NCBI GenBank assembly: GCA_934418295.1
Contig: CAKRWZ010000070.1
Span: 1-9,275, forward strand
Direction of reading: 5' to 3'
DNA length: 9,275 nt
Source of the DNA: an uncultured Mediterraneibacter sp.
GTDB taxonomy: Bacteria > Bacillota > Clostridia > Lachnospirales > Lachnospiraceae
This document shows positions 1 to 5,183 of the stretch, one piece after another (position 1 is the stretch's first letter; each line of letters begins with the position of its first letter). The notes below the pieces were generated by a model, which was given only the letters and a program-made list of their open reading frames with translations, searched no databases and had not been told where the DNA came from. A program made the translations under genes and the position numbers.

Positions 1-87
1 ACTTACGGAAAAGTCGGTGTAAAGGTTTGGATTTACAAAGGCGAAGTTCTTCCGACTAAAGCAGATAAGGAAGGGAGCGATAAATAA
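1..87 (+). CDS. rpsC: 30S ribosomal protein S3, C-terminal end (partial)
   Basis: The window opens inside a reading frame whose last 28 codons are TYGKVGVKVWIYKGEVLPTK followed by a short charged tail and a TAA stop at 85-87. The KVWIYKGEVLP stretch is the typical end of the S3 C-terminal domain. S3 sits at the mRNA entry tunnel of the 30S subunit. Position directly before rplP is the normal S10-operon order. The stop overlaps the rplP start by one base (TAATG), so the two genes are probably translationally coupled. The gene is cut only by the window edge. Confidence 0.95.
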   Translation, partial: TYGKVGVKVWIYKGEVLPTKADKEGSDK

Positions 88-524
88 TGTTAATGCCAAA
101 AAGAGTAAAACGTCGTAAACAGTTCCGTGGCACTATGAAGGGTAAAGCCCTCAGAGGGAACAAGATCGTACACGGTGAATACGGTATCGTTGCAATGGAA
201 CCTTGCTGGATCCGTTCCAACCAGATCGAGGCAGCCCGTGTCGCTATGACTCGTTATATCAAACGTGGCGGTAAAGTTTGGATTAAAATTTTCCCGGACA
301 AACCAGTAACAGCAAAACCAGCAGAAACTCGAATGGGTAAAGGAAAAGGAGCATTGGAGTACTGGGTAGCAGTAGTAAAACCAGGTCGTGTAATGTTCGA
401 GATTGCAGGAGTACCTGAAGAAGTGGCCAGAGAAGCTCTTCGTCTTGCAATGCACAAATTACCTTGCAAATGCAAAGTCGTTTCTCGCGCAGAATTAGAA
501 GGCGGTGATAACAGTGAAAATTAA
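87..524 (+). CDS. rplP: 50S ribosomal protein L16
   Basis: A 145-residue protein beginning MLMPKRVKRRKQFRG, the standard L16 amino end. Residues 82-93 (RMGKGKGALEYW) are the family signature. L16 is a late-assembling 50S protein that helps place A-site tRNA near the peptidyl transferase centre. The ATG at 87 is chosen because an AAGGGAG-like ribosome site lies just upstream inside the end of rpsC and the next Met (codon 3) lies closer to nothing better. The last codons overlap the chosen rpmC start by 11 bp. Length is usual for the family (about 137-145). Nothing odd seen. Confidence 0.97.
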   Translation: MLMPKRVKRRKQFRGTMKGKALRGNKIVHGEYGIVAMEPCWIRSNQIEAARVAMTRYIKRGGKVWIKIFPDKPVTAKPAETRMGKGKGALEYWVAVVKPGRVMFEIAGVPEEVAREALRLAMHKLPCKCKVVSRAELEGGDNSEN

Positions 525-720
525 TACATTTGTAGATGATTTAAGAACAAAGTCCGTACAGGAATTAAATGAAGAATTAGTAGCTGCTAAGAAAGAGCTT
601 TTCAATCTGAGATTCCAGAATGCAACAAACCAGTTGGAGAACACAAGCAGAATTAAGGAAGTCAGAAAAAATATTGCCAGAATCCAGACTCTGATTACAG
701 AGGCAGGCCGAAAGGAGTAA
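514..720 (+). CDS. rpmC: 50S ribosomal protein L29
   Basis: A 68-residue small helical protein containing the L29 core ELVAAKKELFNLRFQNATNQ, followed by a basic second helix (residues about 45-60). L29 lies near the polypeptide exit tunnel on the 50S subunit. A longer reading begins at GTG 505, but I choose GTG 514: the GAAGGCGG stretch at 498-505 is then about 8 bases upstream, whereas it would abut GTG 505. The protein then starts MKINTFVDDLRTKS, as in close relatives that I recall. The start lies inside rplP (11-bp overlap), which suggests coupling. The choice between the two GTGs remains an inference. Confidence 0.93.
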   Translation: MKINTFVDDLRTKSVQELNEELVAAKKELFNLRFQNATNQLENTSRIKEVRKNIARIQTLITEAGRKE

Positions 721-724
721 AGCT

Positions 725-982
725 GTGGAAGAAAGAAATTTGAGAAAAACACGTACAGGTAAAGTGATCAGCAATAAAATGGACAAAACAGTCGTTGTTG
801 CTGTAGAAGACCACGTGAAACATCCACTTTATAAGAAAATCGTAAAAAGAACTTATAAATTGAAAGCTCATGATGAACAGAATGAGTGCAATGTTGGTGA
901 TATCGTTAAAGTTATGGAGACAAGACCTCTTTCCAAAGATAAGAGATGGAGACTTGTTGAAATTATGGAAAAAGCGAAATAA
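725..982 (+). CDS. rpsQ: 30S ribosomal protein S17
   Basis: An 85-residue OB-fold protein. It has the S17 opening RKTRTGKVISNKMDKTVVVAVE (here residues about 6-27, split in the text only for length), HPLYKKIVKRTYKLKAHDE, and the closing GDIVKVMETRPLSKDKRW segment. S17 is a primary 16S rRNA binder in the 5' domain. It starts with GTG at 725, 8 bases after an AAAGGAG site at 711-717 that overlaps the end of rpmC. Only four bases separate it from rpmC. Length is normal. Confidence 0.96.
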   Translation: MEERNLRKTRTGKVISNKMDKTVVVAVEDHVKHPLYKKIVKRTYKLKAHDEQNECNVGDIVKVMETRPLSKDKRWRLVEIMEKAK

Positions 983-1023
983 GCTGTTCGCTTACTCGAG
1001 TATATAGAAGGAGGTTTACCTGC

Positions 1024-1392
1024 ATGATACAACAAGAAAGCAGACTTAAAGTAGCAGACAACACAGGCGCGAAAGAATTACTTTGCATTCGTGTAATGGG
1101 TGGTTCTACAAGAAGATATGCAAGTATCGGTGACGTGATCGTTGCGACTGTTAAAGATGCAACACCAGGCGGCGTTGTTAAAAAAGGCGACGTTGTGAAA
1201 GCCGTAGTTGTCCGTACTGTAAAAGGTGCTCGCCGTAAAGACGGTTCCTATATCAGATTCGATGAAAATGCTGCTGTAATTATAAAAGATGATTTAAATC
1301 CACGTGGAACACGTATTTTTGGACCAGTAGCAAGAGAGCTTAGAGACAAACACTTCATGAAGATTGTTTCCCTGGCTCCGGAAGTACTGTAA
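1024..1392 (+). CDS. rplN: 50S ribosomal protein L14
   Basis: Exactly 122 residues, the usual L14 length. The start MIQQESRLKVADNTGAKEL and the GGSTRRYASIGDVIVATVKD block (residues about 26-45) are diagnostic. L14 is a five-stranded barrel protein on the 50S interface side, in contact with L19 and the 30S subunit through an intersubunit bridge. A strong AGAAGGAGGT site at about 1007-1016 precedes the ATG. The 41-bp gap from rpsQ contains a short perfect palindrome, TACTCGAGTA (993-1002), of unknown importance. This gene opens the spc operon in many bacteria; I see no promoter directly before it. Confidence 0.97.
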   Translation: MIQQESRLKVADNTGAKELLCIRVMGGSTRRYASIGDVIVATVKDATPGGVVKKGDVVKAVVVRTVKGARRKDGSYIRFDENAAVIIKDDLNPRGTRIFGPVARELRDKHFMKIVSLAPEVL

Positions 1393-1407
1393 GGGGGGTG
1401 CTTGAAT

Positions 1408-1725
1408 ATGTCAACAATTAAGATTAAAAAAGGCGACATGGTCAGAGTGATCGCCGGCACAAGTAAAGGCGACGAAGGCAAAGTTCTTGCTGTTAATAAA
1501 AAAAATGGTACCGTTCTGGTTGAAGGTGTCAATATGCTGACAAAGCACACAAAACCGACCATGGAGAATCAGAATGGCGGAATCGTCCGTCAGGAAGGAC
1601 CGATCGACATTTCCAACGTTATGTATCTGTTGGATGGAGAAGTTACAAGAATTGGTTTTAAAGTAGTAGACGGAAAAAAAGTGCGTGTTGCAAAAAAACA
1701 CAACAAAGAAAAAGTGATTGACTAA
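1408..1725 (+). CDS. rplX: 50S ribosomal protein L24
   Basis: A 105-residue protein with an N-terminal KOW motif: residues about 7-25, KKGDMVRVIAGTSKGDEGK, followed by the RNA-binding sheet segment VEGVNMLTKHTKP. L24 is an assembly-initiating 23S rRNA binder in the 50S. Two starts are possible, TTG 1402 and ATG 1408. I prefer ATG 1408 because the G-rich AAGGGGGG site at 1391-1398 is 4 bases from the TTG and 9-10 from the ATG, and the protein then begins MSTIKIKKGD. The C-terminal VVDGKKVRVAKKHNKEKV is typical. The start is near-certain to within two codons. Confidence 0.95.
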   Translation: MSTIKIKKGDMVRVIAGTSKGDEGKVLAVNKKNGTVLVEGVNMLTKHTKPTMENQNGGIVRQEGPIDISNVMYLLDGEVTRIGFKVVDGKKVRVAKKHNKEKVID

Positions 1726-1748
1726 TTTTGAGGAAGGAGGCCAGAACT

Positions 1749-2288
1749 TTGAGCAGACTGAAAGAACAGTATCAAAATGAGATCGTTGATGCAATGATCA
1801 AAAAATTTGGATATAAAAATATTATGGAAGTGCCGAAGCTTGACAAAATTGTCATCAACATGGGCGTTGGCGAAGCTAAAGACAATTCCAAAGCGTTGGA
1901 ATCAGCTATCGCTGATATGGAGAAGATCGCAGGACAGAAGGCTGTAGTTACAAAGGCTAAAAATTCTGTGGCAAACTTCAAGATCCGTGAGGGTATGTCC
2001 ATCGGATGCAAGGTTACTCTGAGAGGCGAAAGAATGTATGAATTCGCAGACCGCCTGATCAATCTTGCACTTCCGCGTGTACGTGACTTCCGTGGAGTAA
2101 ACCCGAACGCATTTGACGGAAGAGGAAACTACGCACTCGGAATTAAAGAGCAGCTGATCTTCCCGGAAATCGAATATGATAAGATCGACAAAGTCAGAGG
2201 TATGGATGTCATCTTTGTTACAACAGCCAAAACCGACGAAGAAGCTCGTGAATTATTGACTCAGTTCAATATGCCATTCAAAAAATAA
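1749..2288 (+). CDS. rplE: 50S ribosomal protein L5
   Basis: A 179-residue protein, the standard L5 length in Gram-positives. It starts at TTG 1749, 8 bases after a perfect AAGGAGG (1734-1740). An in-frame TTG at 1728 lies upstream of that site and would translate through it, so it is rejected as start. Key segments are PKLDKIVINMGVGEA (residues about 30-44), the L5 signature region, and GRGNYALGIKEQLIFPEIEYD (about 129-149). L5 binds 5S rRNA in the central protuberance and contacts the P-site tRNA. It is followed after 14 bp by rpsZ, which has its own ribosome site. Confidence 0.97.
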   Translation: MSRLKEQYQNEIVDAMIKKFGYKNIMEVPKLDKIVINMGVGEAKDNSKALESAIADMEKIAGQKAVVTKAKNSVANFKIREGMSIGCKVTLRGERMYEFADRLINLALPRVRDFRGVNPNAFDGRGNYALGIKEQLIFPEIEYDKIDKVRGMDVIFVTTAKTDEEARELLTQFNMPFKK

Positions 2289-2302
2289 AAGGAGGAAGAT
2301 TC

Positions 2303-2488
2303 ATGGCTAAGACATCAATGAAAATTAAACAGCAGCGCAAAGCAAAATTTTCAACAAGAGAGTACAGCCGCTGCAGAATCTGCGGACGTCCGCATGCATA
2401 TTTGAGAAAATATGGAATCTGCCGTGTTTGCTTCCGTGAACTGGCATACAAAGGACAGATCCCAGGCGTTAAAAAAGCAAGCTGGTAG
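2303..2488 (+). CDS. rpsZ: 30S ribosomal protein S14, zinc-binding (type Z)
   Basis: A 61-residue short S14. Four cysteines, C24-x2-C27 and C40-x2-C43, form a zinc ribbon (CRICGRPHAYLRKYGICRVC), so this is the zinc-dependent short form and not the long, cysteine-free form. It ends with the family-typical PGVKKASW. S14 is a late-joining 3'-domain protein of the 30S head. The AAAAGGAGGAAG site at about 2286-2297 is strong. In some firmicutes a zinc-free paralogue replaces this protein under zinc limitation; no sign of that here. The gene is followed immediately by a structured repeat instead of rpsH. Confidence 0.97.
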   Translation: MAKTSMKIKQQRKAKFSTREYSRCRICGRPHAYLRKYGICRVCFRELAYKGQIPGVKKASW

Positions 2489-2493
2489 GCTTA

Positions 2494-2665
2494 GGCATTG
2501 AGCACTTGGCGAAGTCCTTTTGAGCCTAGTGCGAAAGCCGTTCCCAAGCGTTAGCGAATCCGAGCCAAAGGCGAAAGATGAGCTTAGGCGCACGGAACAA
2601 GCGGCGGAGCAGGAAAGAAAGGCGGATCGACGCGAAAGCCGTTCTTTGAGTAAGGTGAAAAGAAC
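2494..2665 (+). repeat. Structured G-A-stem repeat, enlarged copy (before rpsH)
   Basis: A non-coding modular repeat that starts 5 bp after the rpsZ stop. Unit H1 (2494-2539): GGC/GCC base, TT/AA, a tandem G-A mismatch (2500-2501 with 2533-2534), then stem GCACTTGGC/GCCTAGTGC (2502-2510/2524-2532) with one T-T mismatch, and a second tandem G-A at 2511-2512/2522-2523. Unit H2x (2540-2598): GTTCC/GGAAC, GCG/CGC, GC/GC, ATC/GAT and GCC/GGC stems separated by two tandem G-A steps (2556-2557/2580-2581; 2562-2563/2573-2574). A degenerate H1-like unit follows at 2603-2640, then H2 (2641-2665), GTTCTTT pairing with AAAGAAC around another tandem G-A. The 13-mer GCGAAAGCCGTTC occurs at 2531 and 2632. 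It matches the compact copy after rpsH, with compensatory changes. Pairing was done by eye. Function unknown; it is in the transcribed strand of the operon. Confidence 0.85.
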
Positions 2666-2668
2666 TAC

Positions 2669-2683
2669 CCTGCCTGCGGCAGG
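2669..2683 (+). other. GC-rich perfect hairpin before rpsH
   Basis: CCTGCC (2669-2674), loop TGC, GGCAGG (2678-2683) form a perfect six-pair stem about 20 bases before the rpsH ribosome site (2704-2710). No T-run follows, so it is not an intrinsic terminator. It could be a mRNA stability or processing element at the end of the repeat block; that is inference. Confidence 0.6.
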
Positions 2684-2720
2684 ACAATAGATTGAAAAAA
2701 TAGAAGGAGGATACTTCCAT

Positions 2721-3122
2721 ATGACTATGAGCGATCCAATTGCAGATATGCTTACAAGAATCCGTAACGCAAATACTGCAAAACATGATACAGTAGACGT
2801 TCCCTCATCTAAGATGAAGATTGCCATTGCGGACATTCTGGTAAACGAAGGTTATATCGAGAAATATGATCTGGTTGAAGACGGAAACTTCAAAACAATC
2901 AGAATCGTGCTGAAATATGGCAAAGATAAAAACGAAAAAGTTATTTCCGGACTGAAGAGAATCTCCAAACCGGGACTTCGTGTATATGCAAACAGCGCCG
3001 AGATGCCGAAAGTACTTGGCGGACTGGGAACAGCTATCGTTTCCACAAACAAAGGCGTAATCACAGACAAAGAAGCCAGAAAACTTGGCGTAGGCGGCGA
3101 AGTACTGTGCTTTGTATGGTAG
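2721..3122 (+). CDS. rpsH: 30S ribosomal protein S8
   Basis: A 133-residue protein beginning MTMSDPIADMLTRIRNAN and ending GVGGEVLCFVW, both hallmarks of S8. The middle holds the NFKTIRIVLKYG segment of the N-terminal alpha/beta domain. S8 binds helix 21 of 16S rRNA early in 30S assembly, and in E. coli it is the translational repressor of the spc operon. ATG 2721 is used because AAGGAGG (2704-2710) is 10 bases upstream; the second Met codon at 2727 would be 16 bases away. The gene is bracketed by two copies of the same structured repeat, and the final G of its TAG stop is the first paired base of the downstream copy. Confidence 0.97.
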   Translation: MTMSDPIADMLTRIRNANTAKHDTVDVPSSKMKIAIADILVNEGYIEKYDLVEDGNFKTIRIVLKYGKDKNEKVISGLKRISKPGLRVYANSAEMPKVLGGLGTAIVSTNKGVITDKEARKLGVGGEVLCFVW

Positions 3123-3192
3123 GCACTGAGCACTTAGCGAAGTATTTTTGAGCTTAGTGCGAAGGCCGTTCTTCGAGCAAAGCGAGAAGAAC
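3122..3192 (+). repeat. Structured G-A-stem repeat, compact copy (after rpsH)
   Basis: Second copy of the repeat that precedes rpsH, in its minimal two-hairpin form. H1 (3122-3167): GGC/GCC base, bulged A, CT/AG, tandem G-A (3128-3129/3161-3162), stem GCACTTAGC/GCTTAGTGC (3130-3138/3152-3160) with the same T-T mismatch, and an inner tandem G-A (3139-3140/3150-3151). H2 (3168-3192): GTTCTTC/GAAGAAC, tandem G-A (3175-3176/3184-3185), GC/GC, loop AAA. Relative to the other copy, pair 2508-2526 G-C becomes 3136-3154 A-T, 2498-2536 T-A becomes 3126-3164 C-G, and 2647-2659 T-A becomes 3174-3186 C-G. Such paired changes argue for selection on RNA structure. A partial arm, AGCACTTAGC, recurs at 3213-3222. 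Confidence 0.87.
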
Positions 3193-3231
3193 AACCTTAA
3201 ACCGAAGGGAAAAGCACTTAGCATCATCATG

Positions 3232-3248
3232 TTTATACTATGTATAAA
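3232..3248 (+). other. AT-rich perfect hairpin
   Basis: TTTATAC (3232-3238), loop TAT, GTATAAA (3242-3248): a perfect seven-pair inverted repeat between the G-A repeat and the hairpin cassette. It is followed by AT-rich sequence but no T-run. It could fold in RNA or be a small operator-like palindrome; I have no evidence to choose. Confidence 0.5.
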
Positions 3249-3270
3249 ATAGAAACACATTTAATGTCGA

Positions 3271-3310
3271 GTTCACACTAAATTCGTGGAAAACCTCATT
3301 AAGTGTGAAC
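3271..3310 (+). repeat. 40-bp hairpin repeat, copy A
   Basis: First of two identical 40-bp copies (the other begins at 3371, exactly 100 bp later). The ends GTTCACACT and AGTGTGAAC pair perfectly. Inside are an A-A mismatch (3280/3301), two A-T pairs (3281-3300, 3282-3299), a small TTC-GTG-GAA hairpin (3283-3291), and an unpaired AACCTCA on the 3' side (3292-3298). The folded core matches that of hairpin B between the copies. Non-coding; lies in the rpsH-rplF gap. Confidence 0.85.
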
Positions 3311-3320
3311 AGCAGAGGAA

Positions 3321-3368
3321 ACACTCTCGATACTAGGTTCGAAAGGACCTCACCAAGAATCGAGGTGT
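3321..3368 (+). repeat. Related hairpin B between the two 40-bp copies
   Basis: Arms ACAC-t-CTCGAT (3321-3331) and ATCGAGGTGT (3359-3368) pair, with one bulged T. The arms are unrelated in sequence to copies A, yet the core is the same: CTA/AAG with an A-A mismatch (3335/3355), two pairs (here G-C, G-C at 3336-3354 and 3337-3353 where A has A-T, A-T), a TTC-GAAA-GGA mini hairpin (3338-3347) with a GNRA-type loop, and an unpaired CCTCA (3348-3352). The double A-T to G-C exchange supports a conserved RNA fold. Function unknown. Confidence 0.75.
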
Positions 3369-3370
3369 AC

Positions 3371-3410
3371 GTTCACACTAAATTCGTGGAAAACCTCATT
3401 AAGTGTGAAC
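3371..3410 (+). repeat. 40-bp hairpin repeat, copy A'
   Basis: Base-for-base identical to 3271-3310. Because each copy is itself an inverted repeat, the 5' arm of the first copy could also pair with the 3' arm of this one, enclosing hairpin B. This gives two alternative folds for the 3271-3410 block, about 64 bases before the rplF start. No target-site duplication is seen outside the block (TCGA on the left, GGTA on the right). Confidence 0.85.
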
Positions 3411-3424
3411 GGTAACTGAAAACA

Positions 3425-3444
3425 GAGTGGGCAAAGCCCCATTC
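3425..3444 (+). other. Hairpin just before the rplF ribosome site
   Basis: GAGTGGGC (3425-3432), loop AAA, GCCC-c-ATTC (3436-3444) form an eight-pair stem with one bulged C and one G-T pair. It ends about 15 bases before the AAGGAGG of rplF. ATTC can alternatively pair with GAAT at 3448-3451. No T-run follows, so a terminator is unlikely. Confidence 0.5.
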
Positions 3445-3473
3445 CGAGAATCTAAGTTAAGGAGGAAACAGGT

Positions 3474-4016
3474 ATGTCACGTATAGGAAGACTGCCCGTT
3501 GCGATCCCGGCAGGAGTAACTGTTGAAATCGCAGACAAAAATGTTGTGACTGTAAAAGGTCCAAAAGGAACTCTGACAAAAGAACTTCCGGTTGAAATGG
3601 AAATCAAACAGGAAGGAGACACAATCGTTGTTACAAGACCGAACGATCTGAAGAAAATGAAATCTCTTCACGGCCTGACAAGAACACTGATCAACAACAT
3701 GGTTGTCGGTGTTACTGCAGGATATGAGAAGGTTTTGGAAATCAACGGTGTTGGTTACAGAGCAGCAAAATCCGGTAACAAGCTTACACTGAGCCTTGGT
3801 TATTCACACCCGGTTGAAATGATCGATCCGGAAGGCATCGAGTCCGTTCTGGAAGGTCAGAATAAAATCACCGTTAAGGGTATTGATAAAGAAAAAGTCG
3901 GCCAGTACGCAGCTGAGATCAGAGACAAGAGAAGACCTGAGCCATATAAGGGCAAGGGAATCAAGTATGCTGATGAAGTGATCAGACGTAAAGTTGGTAA
4001 GACTGGTAAAAAATAA
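3474..4016 (+). CDS. rplF: 50S ribosomal protein L6
   Basis: A 180-residue protein beginning MSRIGRLPVAIPAGV, with the two tandem L6 domains (residues about 1-80 and 82-170). The signature PEPYKGKGIKYADEVIR is at 155-171, and GYEKVLEINGVGYRA is at 83-97. L6 binds 23S rRNA near the sarcin-ricin loop and factor-binding site. The ATG at 3474 follows AAGGAGG (3459-3465) by 8 bases. Its upstream gap of 351 bp is unusually long for this operon and is filled with structured repeats, so its translation could depend on them. Length is normal. Confidence 0.97.
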   Translation: MSRIGRLPVAIPAGVTVEIADKNVVTVKGPKGTLTKELPVEMEIKQEGDTIVVTRPNDLKKMKSLHGLTRTLINNMVVGVTAGYEKVLEINGVGYRAAKSGNKLTLSLGYSHPVEMIDPEGIESVLEGQNKITVKGIDKEKVGQYAAEIRDKRRPEPYKGKGIKYADEVIRRKVGKTGKK

Positions 4017-4034
4017 TTAAGGAGGGTGTGAAAA

Positions 4035-4403
4035 TTGGTTAGCAAGAAATCAAGAAGCGAAGTTCGCAGAAAAAAACATTTGAAATTACGTAACCGTTTC
4101 AGCGGAACAACAGAAAGACCACGTCTGGCTGTGTTCAGAAGCAATAATCACATGTATGCACAGATTATTGATGATACGGTTGGCAATACTCTGGTTGCCG
4201 CTTCCACTCTTCAGAAAGATGTGAAAGCAGAACTGGAAAAAACGAACAACGTTGATGCAGCAGCATATCTGGGTAAGGTAATCGCAGAGAAAGCCAAAGA
4301 AAAAGGTATCACAGAAGTGGTATTCGACAGAGGCGGATTTATCTATCAGGGAAAAGTGAAAGCATTGGCAGACGCAGCTAGAGAAGCTGGACTGAATTTC
4401 TAG
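4035..4403 (+). CDS. rplR: 50S ribosomal protein L18
   Basis: A 122-residue protein with the L18 core RPRLAVFRSNNHMYAQIIDD (residues about 29-48) and the closing FDRGGFIYQGKVKALADAAR segment. L18 binds 5S rRNA with L5 in the central protuberance. Translation starts at TTG 4035; the AAGGAGG at 4019-4025 is 9 bases upstream and no ATG in frame lies nearby. The basic N-terminus (KKSRSEVRRKKHLKLRNR) is typical. It is 18 bp from rplF and 15 bp from rpsE. Confidence 0.96.
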   Translation: MVSKKSRSEVRRKKHLKLRNRFSGTTERPRLAVFRSNNHMYAQIIDDTVGNTLVAASTLQKDVKAELEKTNNVDAAAYLGKVIAEKAKEKGITEVVFDRGGFIYQGKVKALADAAREAGLNF

Positions 4404-4418
4404 GAAGGGAGAACACAC

Positions 4419-4928
4419 ATGAGACAGGAACGCATTGATGCTGGAAAGTTAGAATTATTAGAAAAAGTAGTATCAATCAAACGTGTTACCAAGGTCGTAA
4501 AAGGTGGTCGTAACATGAGATTCACAGCTTTAGTAGTTGTTGGAGATGGTAAAGGCCATGTTGGTGCAGGTTTGGGAAAAGCCACAGAAATTCCGGAGGC
4601 AATCCGTAAAGGAAAAGAAGACGCAGCAAAGAATATGATCACAGTAGCATTGGACGAGAATGAAAGTGTTACACATGATACAATCGGAAAATTCGGAAGT
4701 GCATCCGTACTTTTGAAGAAGGCTCCAGGCGGTACCGGAGTAATCGCAGGCGGACCGGCCCGTGCGGTAATCGAGATGGCCGGAATTAAAAATATCCGTA
4801 CAAAATCTCTGGGATCCAACAACAAACAGAATGTAGTATTGGCTACACTGGCAGGGCTGAAAGAAATCAAGACACCGGATGAAGTTGCACAGATGCGCGG
4901 CAGATCCGTAGAAGAAATTTTGGGCTAG
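4419..4928 (+). CDS. rpsE: 30S ribosomal protein S5
   Basis: A 169-residue protein. The N-terminal double-stranded-RNA-binding-like domain carries the signature GDGKGHVGAGLGKATEIPEA (residues 42-61), and the C-terminal S5 domain contains GGTGVIAGGPARAVIEMAGI (about 104-123). S5 lies at the mRNA entry site and affects decoding accuracy. The ribosome site is AAGGGAG (about 4404-4410), and the start is ATG 4419. Length is typical. Confidence 0.97.
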   Translation: MRQERIDAGKLELLEKVVSIKRVTKVVKGGRNMRFTALVVVGDGKGHVGAGLGKATEIPEAIRKGKEDAAKNMITVALDENESVTHDTIGKFGSASVLLKKAPGGTGVIAGGPARAVIEMAGIKNIRTKSLGSNNKQNVVLATLAGLKEIKTPDEVAQMRGRSVEEILG

Positions 4929-4973
4929 TCAGTAAGACTGTACTTTGTTCTATCATATAGGAGGTAAAGTCAA

Positions 4974-5153
4974 ATGGCAGATTTGAAAATTACGTTAGTG
5001 AAGTCTACGATCGGTGCTGTGCCAAAACACAAAAAGACTGTAGAAGCTCTTGGCCTCAAAAAACTGAATAAAACAGTAGTTTTACCGGACAATCCGGCTA
5101 CAAGAGGAATGGTTCAGCAGGTCAGACATTTAGTAAAAGTAGAAGAAGTTTAA
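4974..5153 (+). CDS. rpmD: 50S ribosomal protein L30
   Basis: A 59-residue protein, too small for many gene finders. It begins MADLKITLVKSTIGAVPKHK and continues with TVEALGLKKLNKTVVLPDNP, the standard L30 pattern; the TRGMVQQVRHLVKVEE end is also typical. L30 sits on the 50S surface. The start ATG 4974 follows ATAGGAGGT (4958-4966) by about 7 bases. The 45-bp gap from rpsE and 30-bp gap to rplO hold no other gene. Confidence 0.97.
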   Translation: MADLKITLVKSTIGAVPKHKKTVEALGLKKLNKTVVLPDNPATRGMVQQVRHLVKVEEV

Positions 5154-5183
5154 TTTAAATATTAGAGGTTAGGAGGGAAAAAG

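Noticed and set aside
2669..2683. Intrinsic terminator before rpsH
   Set aside because: The stem is GC-rich but followed by ACAATAG, not a T-run, and it lies before an essential operon gene.
2351..2836. 161-residue minus-strand open frame over rpsZ and the repeat block
   Set aside because: It is antisense to a certain gene and to structured repeat sequence; composition and lack of family features mark it as a shadow.
3213..3222. Third copy of the G-A-stem repeat
   Set aside because: Only the 10-base left arm AGCACTTAGC is present, with no matching right arm or H2; at most a remnant or alternative pairing partner.
3271..3410. CRISPR-like pair of identical repeats with a 60-bp spacer
   Set aside because: Only two copies, each strongly palindromic over its full length, and the spacer contains a related hairpin; no cas genes.
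3271..3410. MITE or small transposon with terminal inverted repeats
   Set aside because: The outer ends are inverted repeats only because each 40-bp copy is a hairpin; no target-site duplication and no transposase. Not excluded, but unsupported.
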